From assembly GCA_964495375.1 (NCBI GenBank), contig CAZBWM010000022.1, forward strand, positions 12,928-76,927: a DNA stretch of 64,000 nt. The letters are read 5' to 3'. Shown one piece after another: positions 1 through 7,627 of this stretch. The notes under the pieces were generated by a model. The model saw only the letters and a list, made by a program, of their open reading frames with translations, was not told where the DNA came from and ran no database searches. The position numbers were made by a program, and so were the translations under genes. Positions within the stretch are counted from its first letter, which is position 1. Each line of letters begins with the position of its first letter. Origin of the DNA: JAIESQ01 sp964495375. GTDB taxonomy: Bacteria; Planctomycetota; Planctomycetia; Pirellulales; JAEUIK01.

Positions 1-1203
1 GAAGCGCTGGCCAAGCTGGCCAACACGCGCTGGGGGCTCAACCTCCGCGATCGCGATCTGAAGCGTGTCGGCCGGGAAGGCGTGACCGAAATGCTCATGG
101 AGCGGGCCCGCGAAGCGATCGGCCGCGTCGATATGGCCGAAGGGGCCCGCTTCCTGCAGGAAGACTTCGGCCTGCGCACGGCGCTCGGCTGGGTGCAGTA
201 CAAGTTCGGGCTGGCGCTCGATATCGAAGCGGTCCGCTCGTTGGACGCCACGGCTTTGAAGGACTTGGTTCGTGAGCGCGCCAAGCAGGCCTACACCGAG
301 CGCGAGATCGAGTTCCCCGTGCTGGCCGGCATGTACCGTTTCACCACGCGCGATGCTCAGGGTCAGAAGCGCTACGATCGCGAGAAGCTGCTGGCCTGGG
401 CCCGCGAGCGCTTCGGCATCGAGCTCGATAGCGAAGAATTCAAGAACCGCCAGCGCGATGAAATCCAGGAGTTGTTGATCCGGCACAGCCGCGCCGCTCA
501 CGAGCGGGCCGAAGCCGCTGGGCAAGCCGCGCACGCCCGGTTGGCGCAGCTCTTTGGCGACCGCGATGCACAGCAAACCGTGGGGGCCGTGGCCAATGGC
601 GAGCTCGACTCGCTGGCCGATTGGCTCCGCGGCGAACTAGGGCGTGACCTGCCCGCCGACGAGTTGGCCGCGCTCACCCGCGGCGAGCTCGAGCGCGAAG
701 TCAGCGAAGCGCTCGACGATCGCTATCGCCCCGAGATGCGCCGCATGGAGCGTTCGCTCGTGCTGCAACTGCTCGACGCCGCCTGGAAAGACCACCTGCT
801 GGCGATGGACCATCTGCGCAGCAGCGTCGGTTTGCGCAGCTACGCTCAGGTCGATCCTAAGGTGGAGTTCAAACGCGAAGGCATGAAGCTGTTCGATACG
901 ATGTGGGACACCGTCGGCGAGCGCGTCACCGAGCTGGTCTACCGCATGGAGCAATTGGACGAGGGCTGGGTGGGTTCGCTCTGGGTCGGCGGCGAAGCCC
1001 GTCACGAAGAAGCCGGCTCGACGGCGACCGAAATCGCCAATCAGCAGCAGCGTGAAGCGGTCGAGGGCTCGGAGCAAGCCGGCACGGTGAAAGTCGAACC
1101 GATCCGCCATCATGGTCAACGCGTGGGGCGCAACGACCCGTGCCCTTGCAACAGCGGCAAAAAGTTCAAGAACTGCTGCATGCGCAAGTCGGGTGTGATG
1201 TAG
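1..1203 (+). CDS. secA: Preprotein translocase ATPase SecA, C-terminal part (5' end outside window)
   Basis: The reading frame is open from base 1, so only the last 400 residues are present. They match the helical scaffold/wing region of SecA (for example the LLDAAWKDHLLAMDHLR stretch) followed by a variable linker and a terminal SEC-C zinc motif with cysteines at about 381, 383, 392 and 393 of this fragment (CPCNSGKKFKNCC). SecA is the cytoplasmic ATPase that drives unfolded preproteins through SecYEG; the SEC-C motif binds zinc and is used to contact SecB or ribosomes. The final cysteine pair is CC, not the CH seen in some species. The nucleotide-binding domains must lie upstream of the window. 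The gene stops 80 bases before waaA. Confidence 0.95.
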   Translation, partial: EALAKLANTRWGLNLRDRDLKRVGREGVTEMLMERAREAIGRVDMAEGARFLQEDFGLRTALGWVQYKFGLALDIEAVRSLDATALKDLVRERAKQAYTEREIEFPVLAGMYRFTTRDAQGQKRYDREKLLAWARERFGIELDSEEFKNRQRDEIQELLIRHSRAAHERAEAAGQAAHARLAQLFGDRDAQQTVGAVANGELDSLADWLRGELGRDLPADELAALTRGELEREVSEALDDRYRPEMRRMERSLVLQLLDAAWKDHLLAMDHLRSSVGLRSYAQVDPKVEFKREGMKLFDTMWDTVGERVTELVYRMEQLDEGWVGSLWVGGEARHEEAGSTATEIANQQQREAVEGSEQAGTVKVEPIRHHGQRVGRNDPCPCNSGKKFKNCCMRKSGVM

Positions 1204-1283
1204 CGATCGATGGATGGAGTGATTTTGGCCGGCGCGCTCGCTCAGGGGATTGAGCACGCCCACCGCGGGGAAGGGATGCCCGC

Positions 1284-2822
1284 ATGAGCTACCTGCTCAA
1301 TGCAATCTATCTGGTGGCCTTCGTGGCCAGTGTGCCCTGGCTCGTCTGGCGAGCCGTGTTTCAAGGCAAGAACCGCTCGGGCTGGAGCGCGCGGTTGCTG
1401 GGCCTGGTTCCGTGGCGGCATTCGCTGCGCCCCTGTGTGTGGCTGCACGCGGTCAGCGTCGGCGAAGTCAATTTGCTTTCGGCGCTCATCAAAGAGCTCG
1501 AACGCCGCGAGCTCGATTGCGACTTCGTCATCTCGACGACCACGGTCACCGGTTATGAATTGGCCCGAAAGCGCCATCCGCAGCGGACCGTGTTTTATCT
1601 GCCGCTCGACTTCAGTTGGGCGGTTAGGCGCGCCCTCGCGCGGCTGCGCCCCGACTTGCTCGTGCTGGTGGAGCTCGAGCTGTGGCCCAACCTGATTCGC
1701 GCCGCGCGCCGCGCGGGCGTGCGCGTGGCGGTGGTCAATGGCCGGCTGAGCGAGAAGAGCTTTCGCGGTTATCGGCGGATTCGTCCGCTCGTGGGGCACT
1801 TGCTCAGGCAGATCGACCTGATCGCCGCGCAGAACGAGACCTACGCCGACCGCTTTCTCACGCTCGGCGCGCTACCGGACACAGTCGAGACGACCGGCTC
1901 GATGAAGTTCGATGGCGTGCAGAGCGATCGCCAGAACGCGGCCACACAGCGGTTGGCTGCGCTGGCTGACATCGGCCCCGATGACGTGGTCTTCTTGGCC
2001 GGCAGCACGCAAGAGCCCGAGGAAGAAACCGCCGTCGAAGTCTGGCGCTCGCTGGTTGCTCATTGGCCGCGTCTGCGCCTGATTATTGTGCCGCGGCATG
2101 CCGAGCGGTTTGACGCCGTGGCCGCGCTACTGCGCGATCGTGGCGTGCCGTTCGTGCGCCGCAGCCGGCTGGGGGAGGGCGCGAGGAACGTTTCACCGAC
2201 TGCCGAAAGTAGGGTGCGTGAAACGCACCTGGAGCAGTCATTTCCATTGCTGTCACCGGTCGCTGCTGAATCTGAATCCGCGGCAGGCGACACCGACGCA
2301 GCGGCGAGTGCATCCCACAGTACAACTCACGGTGGCTTCCCGCCGGTCCTTCTGGTCGACACGATCGGCGAGCTGGGCGCCTGGTGGGGGACCGCGCGCA
2401 TTGCGTTCGTCGGCGGCAGCCTGGGCACGCGCGGCGGTCAGAACATGATCGAGCCGGCGGCCTACGGCGCGGCCGTGTCGTTCGGTCCCAACACGCGCAA
2501 CTTCCGCGACATCGTGGCCGCGCTGTTGAGTGCCGAAGGGGCGGTCGTCGTCAACGATGGGCCTGCGCTCACGGCCCTTGTGCGGCGCTGCCTGGCCGAG
2601 CCGGCCTTTGCCGACGAGCTGGGTCGCCGTGCGCAGCGGCTCGTCCTTTCGCAGCAGGGAGCCACCCGAGCGACGGTCGACCTGCTGCTGCCCCTTATCT
2701 CGGGCGTGACCAACTCGACGCCGACCGTATCGGTGTCCTCAGATGCCACGTTCCGCGCCGATCCGCCCTCTGGCCCGCGGGTACGTCCGCAGCGTGGGAG
2801 TGAAGCGCGGCGGGAGCGGTAA
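1284..2822 (+). CDS. waaA: 3-deoxy-D-manno-octulosonic acid (Kdo) transferase
   Basis: A 512-residue protein with the WaaA/KdtA plan: an N-terminal hydrophobic anchor (residues 3-24), the HAVSVGE block with the likely catalytic glutamate at 61, the ELELWPN block at 130-136, and a C-terminal GT-B half with GSTQEPEEE and GGQNMIEP. It transfers Kdo from CMP-Kdo to lipid A precursors at the inner membrane, so its presence implies Gram-negative type LPS. It is about 80 residues longer than typical WaaA because of a low-complexity insertion at about residues 296-350 and a 30-residue tail after the expected end. The insertion contains a GGTGCGT/ACGCACC hairpin (see repeat entry). The start is the ATG at 1284, preceded by a purine-rich GGGGAAGGGA stretch. 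Confidence 0.93.
   Translation: MSYLLNAIYLVAFVASVPWLVWRAVFQGKNRSGWSARLLGLVPWRHSLRPCVWLHAVSVGEVNLLSALIKELERRELDCDFVISTTTVTGYELARKRHPQRTVFYLPLDFSWAVRRALARLRPDLLVLVELELWPNLIRAARRAGVRVAVVNGRLSEKSFRGYRRIRPLVGHLLRQIDLIAAQNETYADRFLTLGALPDTVETTGSMKFDGVQSDRQNAATQRLAALADIGPDDVVFLAGSTQEPEEETAVEVWRSLVAHWPRLRLIIVPRHAERFDAVAALLRDRGVPFVRRSRLGEGARNVSPTAESRVRETHLEQSFPLLSPVAAESESAAGDTDAAASASHSTTHGGFPPVLLVDTIGELGAWWGTARIAFVGGSLGTRGGQNMIEPAAYGAAVSFGPNTRNFRDIVAALLSAEGAVVVNDGPALTALVRRCLAEPAFADELGRRAQRLVLSQQGATRATVDLLLPLISGVTNSTPTVSVSSDATFRADPPSGPRVRPQRGSEARRER
2213..2229. repeat. Small perfect hairpin embedded in waaA
   Basis: Seven-base arms GGTGCGT and ACGCACC around a GAA loop lie within the part of waaA that codes for a non-conserved insertion. 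The shape resembles intergenic GTAGGGTGCGT..ACGCACC palindromes that I recall from planctomycete genomes, which suggests a repeat that has been tolerated in frame. The family assignment is from memory. Confidence 0.5.
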
Positions 2823-2875
2823 ACCTAAATCCTCGCCGCTCGACGTCTCGGTCTACGTGGCCGGCCGCCCGAGAA

Positions 2876-2905
2876 TTCGCTGGCATCATTGGGGCGTGCT
2901 AATCT
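2876..2905 (+). promoter_or_regulatory. Leaderless-type promoter, copy 1 (upstream of 2912)
   Basis: TTCGCT (2876-2881), an 18-base spacer and TAATCT (2900-2905). If TAATCT is the -10 hexamer, position +1 is 2912, the A of the start codon. The same arrangement and flanking sequence recur at 3746 and 4108. No Shine-Dalgarno sequence is present. Confidence 0.5.
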
Positions 2906-2911
2906 GACGGC

Positions 2912-3130
2912 ATGGATGAGAAGCTGAAACGTCGCTGGTTCGCAAGCTACCTACCGATCGTGATCGTGATTGCAACGGTTGGCATTCTTATCGTCCGCGA
3001 TCTCAGGCGTGATTTAACGCTGCAGGAAGCCGTCCAGATGCTTAACGATCAAGGTTCGGAGAATATCTTCTTCGAGTTTCCCGGAGCGGACGGAACGCCG
3101 GCGCGTTATGAGCTCAGGCACGACCGATAG
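2912..3130 (+). CDS. Small membrane protein, MDEKLKRRW type
   Basis: A 72-residue protein with a short basic N-terminus (MDEKLKRRWF), one strong transmembrane helix (about residues 14-28) and a 40-residue soluble C-terminus. There is no recognised domain. Its N-terminus matches that of the gene at 3782, and the two genes share their upstream promoter-like block, so they belong to one planctomycete family of tiny membrane proteins. The start has no Shine-Dalgarno; the -10-like hexamer ends only six bases upstream, which suggests a leaderless message. Confidence 0.6.
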   Translation: MDEKLKRRWFASYLPIVIVIATVGILIVRDLRRDLTLQEAVQMLNDQGSENIFFEFPGADGTPARYELRHDR

Positions 3131-3174
3131 CGCGGCGCACAGCGGCGATTCGTGCGGGGGTGGGGGTGGTTGGG

Positions 3175-3534
3175 ATGAGGCTATTGGTGACGCTGGCTTT
3201 CGTATACTTGGGCGGGATTCTGCTTTTGCTCTGGGCCGGCATCTATTTCGAGGGTGTCATAGCCCTTCTCGTCCCGGCCGTGGGCATAGCTCTCGTCGCG
3301 AGTTCGCCATTCTTAGCAAGGCCGATCGCAGGCCGCTTGAGGCCTTTCACTATTGGAGCAATCTTCGTGGTTGCGATTGTGTTGCTCGCCGTCGCACGAA
3401 GCGCCTGGTGCTCTGGCTTCGCCAACAACGCCGACGCGGATGCAATTCGCTTTTACTCCGCCGGAATACTAATTCTGGCATGTGCATTCCCTTTAGCCGC
3501 GTTTGTGATAGCGATCCTGGGGAACGCGGACTGA
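3175..3534 (+). CDS. Small multi-pass membrane protein
   Basis: A 119-residue hydrophobic protein from the ATG at 3175; a GTG at 3160 would add five residues. Hydrophobicity suggests four membrane helices (about residues 3-24, 27-42, 57-72 and 97-115) with short loops. No family was recognised. A G-rich stretch (GGGGGTGG) before the ATG could serve as a weak ribosome site. It sits 44 bases after the preceding small gene and may be co-transcribed with it. Confidence 0.55.
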   Translation: MRLLVTLAFVYLGGILLLLWAGIYFEGVIALLVPAVGIALVASSPFLARPIAGRLRPFTIGAIFVVAIVLLAVARSAWCSGFANNADADAIRFYSAGILILACAFPLAAFVIAILGNAD

Positions 3535-3557
3535 GAATCCCCCGGCAAATTAAGACA

Positions 3558-3582
3558 CCACCCTCCCCCCGCCCAGTTGCAG
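3558..3582 (+). repeat. 25-bp exact repeat, copy 1
   Basis: A C-rich 25-base stretch that begins CCACCCTCC and ends CCCAGTTGCAG. It is repeated without mismatch at 4362-4386. Both copies follow a small membrane-protein gene, which suggests local segmental duplication. Confidence 0.8.
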
Positions 3583-3585
3583 CCC

Positions 3586-3720
3586 CCCGCGACAGCGACA
3601 AGAAGCCTTCGAGTAGCGGTACGGCTGAAAGCGGCCGCGCGGCAGGAGCAGATTCTTGTGGCTGCGCCGGTCGTTGCGTTCTCGCGGAGCGAGCGTGCTT
3701 CAAGCAGCCGGGCCACCCAG
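3586..3720 (+). repeat. Dispersed palindromic element, family GGGTGGCCC, copy A (degenerate)
   Basis: The non-coding stretch begins CGCGACAGCGACAAGAAGCC, continues through ATTCTTGTGGCTGCG and ends CAAGCAGCCGGGCCACCCAG. The same ordered blocks occur at 22931-23092 (inverted) and 61640-61777. The last 37 bases are nearly identical to copy B in reverse complement. The left-hand hairpin is missing here. Confidence 0.65.
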
Positions 3721-3745
3721 AGATTTCAAAAGGCCTCCCCGCAAA

Positions 3746-3775
3746 TTCGCTGGCAATTTGTCCGGCTGGTATTCT
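3746..3775 (+). promoter_or_regulatory. Leaderless-type promoter, copy 2 (upstream of 3782)
   Basis: TTCGCT (3746-3751), an 18-base spacer and TATTCT (3770-3775). Position +1 falls on base 3782, the start codon. The block from about 3736 to the fifth codon of the gene is almost identical to 4100-4160. Confidence 0.55.
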
Positions 3776-3781
3776 GACGGC

Positions 3782-4063
3782 ATGGACGAGAAGCCCAAAC
3801 GCCGATGGTTCCGCTTCCGTCTCTCGACGGTCCTGATCCTGACCGCGATCGTAGCCTGGGCGATGGCGTGCTGGCCCTGGCGCATTGCTATTTACACCTA
3901 TTACACTCCGATACGCTCAGAGGAGACGTCGTGGTTTGTCAATCGCGACTTACGCTGGCCCGCGCTCGCGCTGGCCGCCTTCCTCGCCTGGAAGGCAGTG
4001 TTGGCCATCGTGGCGCGTCGGCACGCTCGCGCCGCGCGAGACGAGCAGGCCAGCGGCTGCTGA
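3782..4063 (+). CDS. Small membrane protein, MDEKPKRRWFRFRL type
   Basis: A 93-residue protein starting MDEKPKRRWF, followed by RFRLSTVLILTAIVAWAMA, a basic stretch leading into a membrane helix; I recall this pattern from many small planctomycete membrane proteins. A second helix lies at about residues 55-73 and the C-terminus is basic. Function unknown. A longer frame extends upstream, but the ATG at 3782 is preferred because the preceding sequence is the conserved promoter block and part of a dispersed repeat. Confidence 0.6.
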   Translation: MDEKPKRRWFRFRLSTVLILTAIVAWAMACWPWRIAIYTYYTPIRSEETSWFVNRDLRWPALALAAFLAWKAVLAIVARRHARAARDEQASGC

Positions 4064-4107
4064 AAAGAATGTCTCGGTGTCGCTGGCCGGCTACCACTCC
4101 CCGCAGA

Positions 4108-4137
4108 TTCGCTGGCAATTCCGCCGGCTGGTACTCT
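4108..4137 (+). promoter_or_regulatory. Leaderless-type promoter, copy 3 (upstream of 4145)
   Basis: TTCGCT (4108-4113), an 18-base spacer and TACTCT (4132-4137), predicting +1 at 4144, one base before the ATG. Together with its flanks it matches copy 2 at most positions. Confidence 0.5.
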
Positions 4138-4144
4138 GAATGGC

Positions 4145-4351
4145 ATGGACGAGAGGCCCATTGCACCCCGGACGTTTCGAGGGCAGCGTTCCTTTAAGAT
4201 CGTGGGAGCGTTCTTTTTTACGGGCGGCCTGCTCAATTTCATCGTGGCTTGCCTTTGCGCCTATCAAGGCAAGTGGTGGCTATTCGCCCTCTATGCTGCT
4301 TGTGTTCCCATTTCTTTCTTAATCGCGTACCGCTGGTACAGCCACCCGTAG
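4145..4351 (+). CDS. Small two-helix membrane protein
   Basis: A 68-residue protein with two predicted membrane helices (about residues 18-38 and 43-62) and a short WYSHP end. Only the first residues (MDERP) resemble the neighbours at 2912 and 3782; the rest is unrelated. The promoter block and first codons therefore look copied onto a different body. No known domain. Confidence 0.55.
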   Translation: MDERPIAPRTFRGQRSFKIVGAFFFTGGLLNFIVACLCAYQGKWWLFALYAACVPISFLIAYRWYSHP

Positions 4352-4361
4352 TAACGCCCAG

Positions 4362-4386
4362 CCACCCTCCCCCCGCCCAGTTGCAG
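4362..4386 (+). repeat. 25-bp exact repeat, copy 2
   Basis: Identical to 3558-3582. The final TTGCAG of this copy also forms the -35 hexamer of the proposed metK promoter; the first copy lacks a -10 partner. Confidence 0.8.
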
Positions 4387-4410
4387 GCCCCACGCCCCGG
4401 TGCCTATATT
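4381..4410 (+). promoter_or_regulatory. Probable sigma-70 promoter of metK
   Basis: TTGCAG (4381-4386), an 18-base spacer and TATATT (4405-4410), predicting transcription from about 4417 and an 82-base leader. I looked for a SAM riboswitch fold in this leader and did not recognise one. Confidence 0.5.
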
Positions 4411-4498
4411 TGAAGGTTCTGGTCAGGCGATTTCTCGCCTCGGCCAGTTGTCACCCGCCCAACCCTTTCACTGCCCTGCCCAATCGAGGAGGTCTCGC

Positions 4499-5683
4499 GT
4501 GTCCAACGGCAAGTACTTGTTTACCAGCGAGTCGGTCTCGATGGGGCATCCCGATAAGCTGGCCGATCAGATCTCCGACGCCATCCTCGATTCGCTCTTG
4601 GCCGTCGACCCGATGAGCCGCGTCGCCTGCGAAACGATGGTCACCACCGGCCTGGCCGTGCTGGCCGGCGAGATCACCACGGCCGCCAAGGTCGATTACC
4701 GCGAAGTCGCCCGCGAAGCCATCACCGCCGCCGGCTACACCGACGACCGCATGGGCATCTGCGGCGAGACGTGCGCCGTGTTGCTGTCGCTGGGCACCCA
4801 AAGCCCCGACATCGCGATGGGCGTCAACGAAAACAGCTCGGCCGGCAAGGACATTGGCGCCGGCGACCAGGGCTTGATGTTTGGCTTCGCCTGCAATGAC
4901 ACGCCGGAGTTGATGCCGCTGCCGATCGCGTTGGCCCATCGCGTCATCAACCGCTTGACCGTCGCCCGGCAGAAGAGCGAAGTCAACTGGCTGCGGCCCG
5001 ACTCCAAGAGCCAGGTCACCATCGAGTATGACGGCGACAAGCCGGTGAGAATCGACACGGTGGTCGTCTCCACGCAGCACGCTCCCGAAGTGTCGCAAAA
5101 AGAGATTCGCGACTACGTGATCGGCCAGATCATCGAGCCGTCGCTGCCGAAGGAACTGATCCGCGGCAAGGTCACCTATCACGTGAACCCAACCGGGCGA
5201 TTCGTCGTCGGCGGCCCGCACGGCGATTGCGGGCTCACCGGGCGGAAGATCATCGTCGATACTTACGGCGGTTGGGGCCGGCACGGCGGTGGCGCGTTCA
5301 GCGGCAAGGACCCCACAAAGGTCGATCGCAGCGCCGCGTACATGGCCCGGCACGTCGCCAAGAACATCGTAGCGGCCGGCCTGGCCGATCGCTGCGAGTT
5401 GCAGTTGGCCTACGCGATCGGCGTGACCGATCCGGTGAGCGTGCACGTCGACACGTTCGGCACCGGCCGACTTGAAGACAGCCGCATCTGCGAACTGGTG
5501 CGCGAGACGTTCCCGCTCACCCCCAGCGGCATCATCAAGTACCTCGACCTGCGGCGGCCGATCTATCGCAAGACGGCGGCGGGTGGGCACTTTGGCCGCG
5601 ACGATCGCGACTTCACCTGGGAGGCCACCAGCAAGGCGGCCAGCCTGACCGAAGCGGCCGGAGTCGCGGCGGCCACCGGCTAA
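4499..5683 (+). CDS. metK: S-adenosylmethionine synthetase
   Basis: A 394-residue methionine adenosyltransferase that makes SAM from methionine and ATP in the cytoplasm. It has the ATP-site GHPDK at 16-20, the GAGDQGLMFG signature near 120 and the GGGAFSGKDPTKVDRS signature near 263. The start is taken as the GTG at 4499, which has a strong CGAGGAGGT ribosome site five bases upstream and gives the usual family length; an in-frame ATG at 4400 would add 33 unrelated residues. Metal- and phosphate-binding residues look intact. Confidence 0.96.
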   Translation: MSNGKYLFTSESVSMGHPDKLADQISDAILDSLLAVDPMSRVACETMVTTGLAVLAGEITTAAKVDYREVAREAITAAGYTDDRMGICGETCAVLLSLGTQSPDIAMGVNENSSAGKDIGAGDQGLMFGFACNDTPELMPLPIALAHRVINRLTVARQKSEVNWLRPDSKSQVTIEYDGDKPVRIDTVVVSTQHAPEVSQKEIRDYVIGQIIEPSLPKELIRGKVTYHVNPTGRFVVGGPHGDCGLTGRKIIVDTYGGWGRHGGGAFSGKDPTKVDRSAAYMARHVAKNIVAAGLADRCELQLAYAIGVTDPVSVHVDTFGTGRLEDSRICELVRETFPLTPSGIIKYLDLRRPIYRKTAAGGHFGRDDRDFTWEATSKAASLTEAAGVAAATG

Positions 5684-5783
5684 GGCCGCGCCGCCAGTCG
5701 AAACCTCGCTGAACAGAGTTGCGCCGAGCGCGACGCTCCACAGACCCACCGCGCGAAATGCCATTCCAACCAACGATCGTGTC

Positions 5784-6737
5784 GTGAAAACCGAGTCGTT
5801 CGTTTGTGCGCCGTTGGCTGCCGCGAGTGGGGGCGTGCGGACCAATTCGCTGTTGTTGACGGGCCCAGTCCCCGGTGGCGTGCTGCTGGGGTCGGTGATG
5901 CTGGTCATCGAGCGGCGGCTGGCCGGCGCGCTCTTAGCGCCGCTAGGCGCTGGCGCTTTTCTGGCGACTGCCGCGGCGCTGCTGCTCTTGGCTGGCTGGG
6001 CGGCGACGTGCTGGCCGGGTGCCAACGACTCGCGTGTGAAGTCGAGCCCGGGCCCGCTTCTCGTCCGGCGCGGCACGGCATCAGCGATACTCGTGCTGGC
6101 GCTGGTGGGCATTCTGGCGCTGGCGGTTCCTGGTACGAGCGTCTTGGCACTGGGCGCTGCCACGGGTGCGTGGCTGCTGACGACCCTGGCGGTGCTGGCT
6201 CGCGAGCGGTTTGGAAGCGGTTGGGCGCGTGGGCCTGACGCCGCGCGGAAGCAAGGCACACAACGGACCATGCGGCGATCGACGGCAGAGCCGGCCCCGC
6301 GTGCGCGTCCTGCTCAACCATCGGACGAACTTCGCGGAGATAGCGACGACCTTGAGATCGTGCAGCACCTGGTGCGTCGGCAGACTTCGACGTCAGAGCG
6401 GATCGACGGCTGGCTTCGCTGTGACTTTTCGCCCGGGCAGCGCACTGCCGCGTTGCACGTGGCGTTCTGCCCTCCGCTGGCGGCGCTACCGACGGTCGAA
6501 GCGCGGATCGATCCGCAGCAGAGTGGCATCGCGACGTGCAAAGTCGCCGAACTTTATGTACACGGCGCGAGGTTTGACGTGCGGTTGGCGTCACCCGCCC
6601 AGCAGGCGATTGCGGTGCGAGTCGTTTTCTCGACCGTGGTGGCGCAGACCGAATCCGCGAATGCAGGCGCCACAGAAATTCGCAAAGCGCCCGACCGCGC
6701 AATTGACGGCCAGGTTGACAGCGCACTCGAAAACTAA
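5784..6737 (+). CDS. Membrane protein of unknown function
   Basis: A 317-residue protein, apparently starting at a GTG. The N-terminal half is hydrophobic with about four membrane helices (about 27-45, 50-78, 98-115 and 118-138). After a charged, low-complexity linker (about 140-195) comes a soluble C-terminal domain. No family recognised. The C-terminal part looks like a compact beta-rich domain but has no diagnostic motif. It is followed 39 bases later by a tiny membrane protein gene. Start position is uncertain. Confidence 0.6.
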   Translation: MKTESFVCAPLAAASGGVRTNSLLLTGPVPGGVLLGSVMLVIERRLAGALLAPLGAGAFLATAAALLLLAGWAATCWPGANDSRVKSSPGPLLVRRGTASAILVLALVGILALAVPGTSVLALGAATGAWLLTTLAVLARERFGSGWARGPDAARKQGTQRTMRRSTAEPAPRARPAQPSDELRGDSDDLEIVQHLVRRQTSTSERIDGWLRCDFSPGQRTAALHVAFCPPLAALPTVEARIDPQQSGIATCKVAELYVHGARFDVRLASPAQQAIAVRVVFSTVVAQTESANAGATEIRKAPDRAIDGQVDSALEN

Positions 6738-6776
6738 CTGCACTCGAACTCTAACTCTCACGCTTGAGCTCGCACC

Positions 6777-6890
6777 ATGGCCCGTTGGCCGCGAAACACC
6801 TGGACCACGTTGGCGACGTACGCCTTGATTTTCGTGCTGTTTCCGGTGCTGTGCGTACTTTCGTACCTGTGGGTGAGCGGCCGGCTGTAG
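6777..6890 (+). CDS. Tiny single-helix membrane protein (37 aa)
   Basis: ATG at 6777 to TAG at 6890. The peptide has a tryptophan-rich start (MARWPRNTW), one membrane helix over about residues 12-33 and a short SGRL end. The sense-strand position right after the membrane protein at 5784-6737 and the coherent hydrophobic core favour a real small protein. No clear Shine-Dalgarno, so support is moderate. Confidence 0.45.
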   Translation: MARWPRNTWTTLATYALIFVLFPVLCVLSYLWVSGRL

Positions 6891-6913
6891 ATGCACGCCA
6901 ATCGCGTGCCAGG

Positions 6914-7627
6914 CTACTCGAGCGGCGACGTCACGAGCAACAGGCAACCGCTCGCGCTGGACTGATCCCCCTGCGGGAAGCCTGGCGCCGTCCGCTGAAA
7001 GTCGCCAGGCATCAGGGTCACGTCACCCACTTGCAAGTCTCCTGAGAGCACTAAGCACTCTTCCGATCCTTGGTGCACGTGACCGGCAATCGATGCGCCA
7101 GGCGGCACGCGCATCAAGCAAGTAATGGAACGACGCCGCGGATCGACGAACAGCATCCGCATCGAGATGCCGCCCCCGCCGACCGAAACCCAGTCATTCT
7201 CCGAGTCGCGCGTGATAAACCAATTCGGCTCGCGCCGCGCCGCGGTGCCGGAGGCTTGGCCGTTGGTCGACAACGAGGCGGCGTACGAGTTCGGCACGGC
7301 ACTGGCTTCGGCCAGGGCGAATTCTTGTTGCCTGGCCAATTGCCGACTGATTGCCGCTTTGATTGCCGCCTCGTCCAATTCGTCAATCTTGTCGCCGGCC
7401 ACACGCGCCAACAGCGCGGCGCGCACGTGCGGCGGAGGTTCGACCGCGGGCGCGAGCGAGGCCAAAGCGGCGGTCGCCGCTTCGAGCGCTTCGAACTCAT
7501 CCTGGCACAGCGCGCAGCCCTGCGCCAGGTGCGCTTCGAACGCGGCATGCTCGTCGACGCTCATTGCGCCCGAGACATACAGCGCCGCGAGTTCCGCGGG
7601 TTGGCCAATCCAATCGTGATTTGACAT
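6914..7627 (-). CDS. Anti-sigma factor with C-terminal cupin (ChrR-like)
   Basis: A 237-residue protein. The N-terminus resembles zinc-binding anti-sigma domains, with a histidine and two cysteines in the order H-x4-C-x2-C (HLAQGCALC) near residues 32-40; the usual spacing is H-x3-C-x2-C. The C-terminal third is a cupin with HVHQGSEECLVLSG and a conserved PGD turn, as in ChrR-type factors that sense oxidants or small ligands. Its ATG overlaps the stop of the sigma gene upstream (TAATG), so the two are translationally coupled and this protein is the likely regulator of that sigma factor. Confidence 0.82.
   Translation of the reverse strand: MSNHDWIGQPAELAALYVSGAMSVDEHAAFEAHLAQGCALCQDEFEALEAATAALASLAPAVEPPPHVRAALLARVAGDKIDELDEAAIKAAISRQLARQQEFALAEASAVPNSYAASLSTNGQASGTAARREPNWFITRDSENDWVSVGGGGISMRMLFVDPRRRSITCLMRVPPGASIAGHVHQGSEECLVLSGDLQVGDVTLMPGDFQRTAPGFPQGDQSSASGCLLLVTSPLE

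Noticed and set aside
3108..3836. 242-codon plus-strand frame spanning the small membrane genes
   Set aside because: It runs through a dispersed repeat and a promoter block; the hydrophobic small genes in another frame are more coherent.
4352..4498. SAM riboswitch upstream of metK
   Set aside because: Position suits one, but I could not find the conserved stems or core of SAM-I, SAM-II or SAM/SAH riboswitches.
4451..6271. 606-codon minus-strand frame over metK and the next gene
   Set aside because: Antisense of metK with low-complexity composition and no motif.
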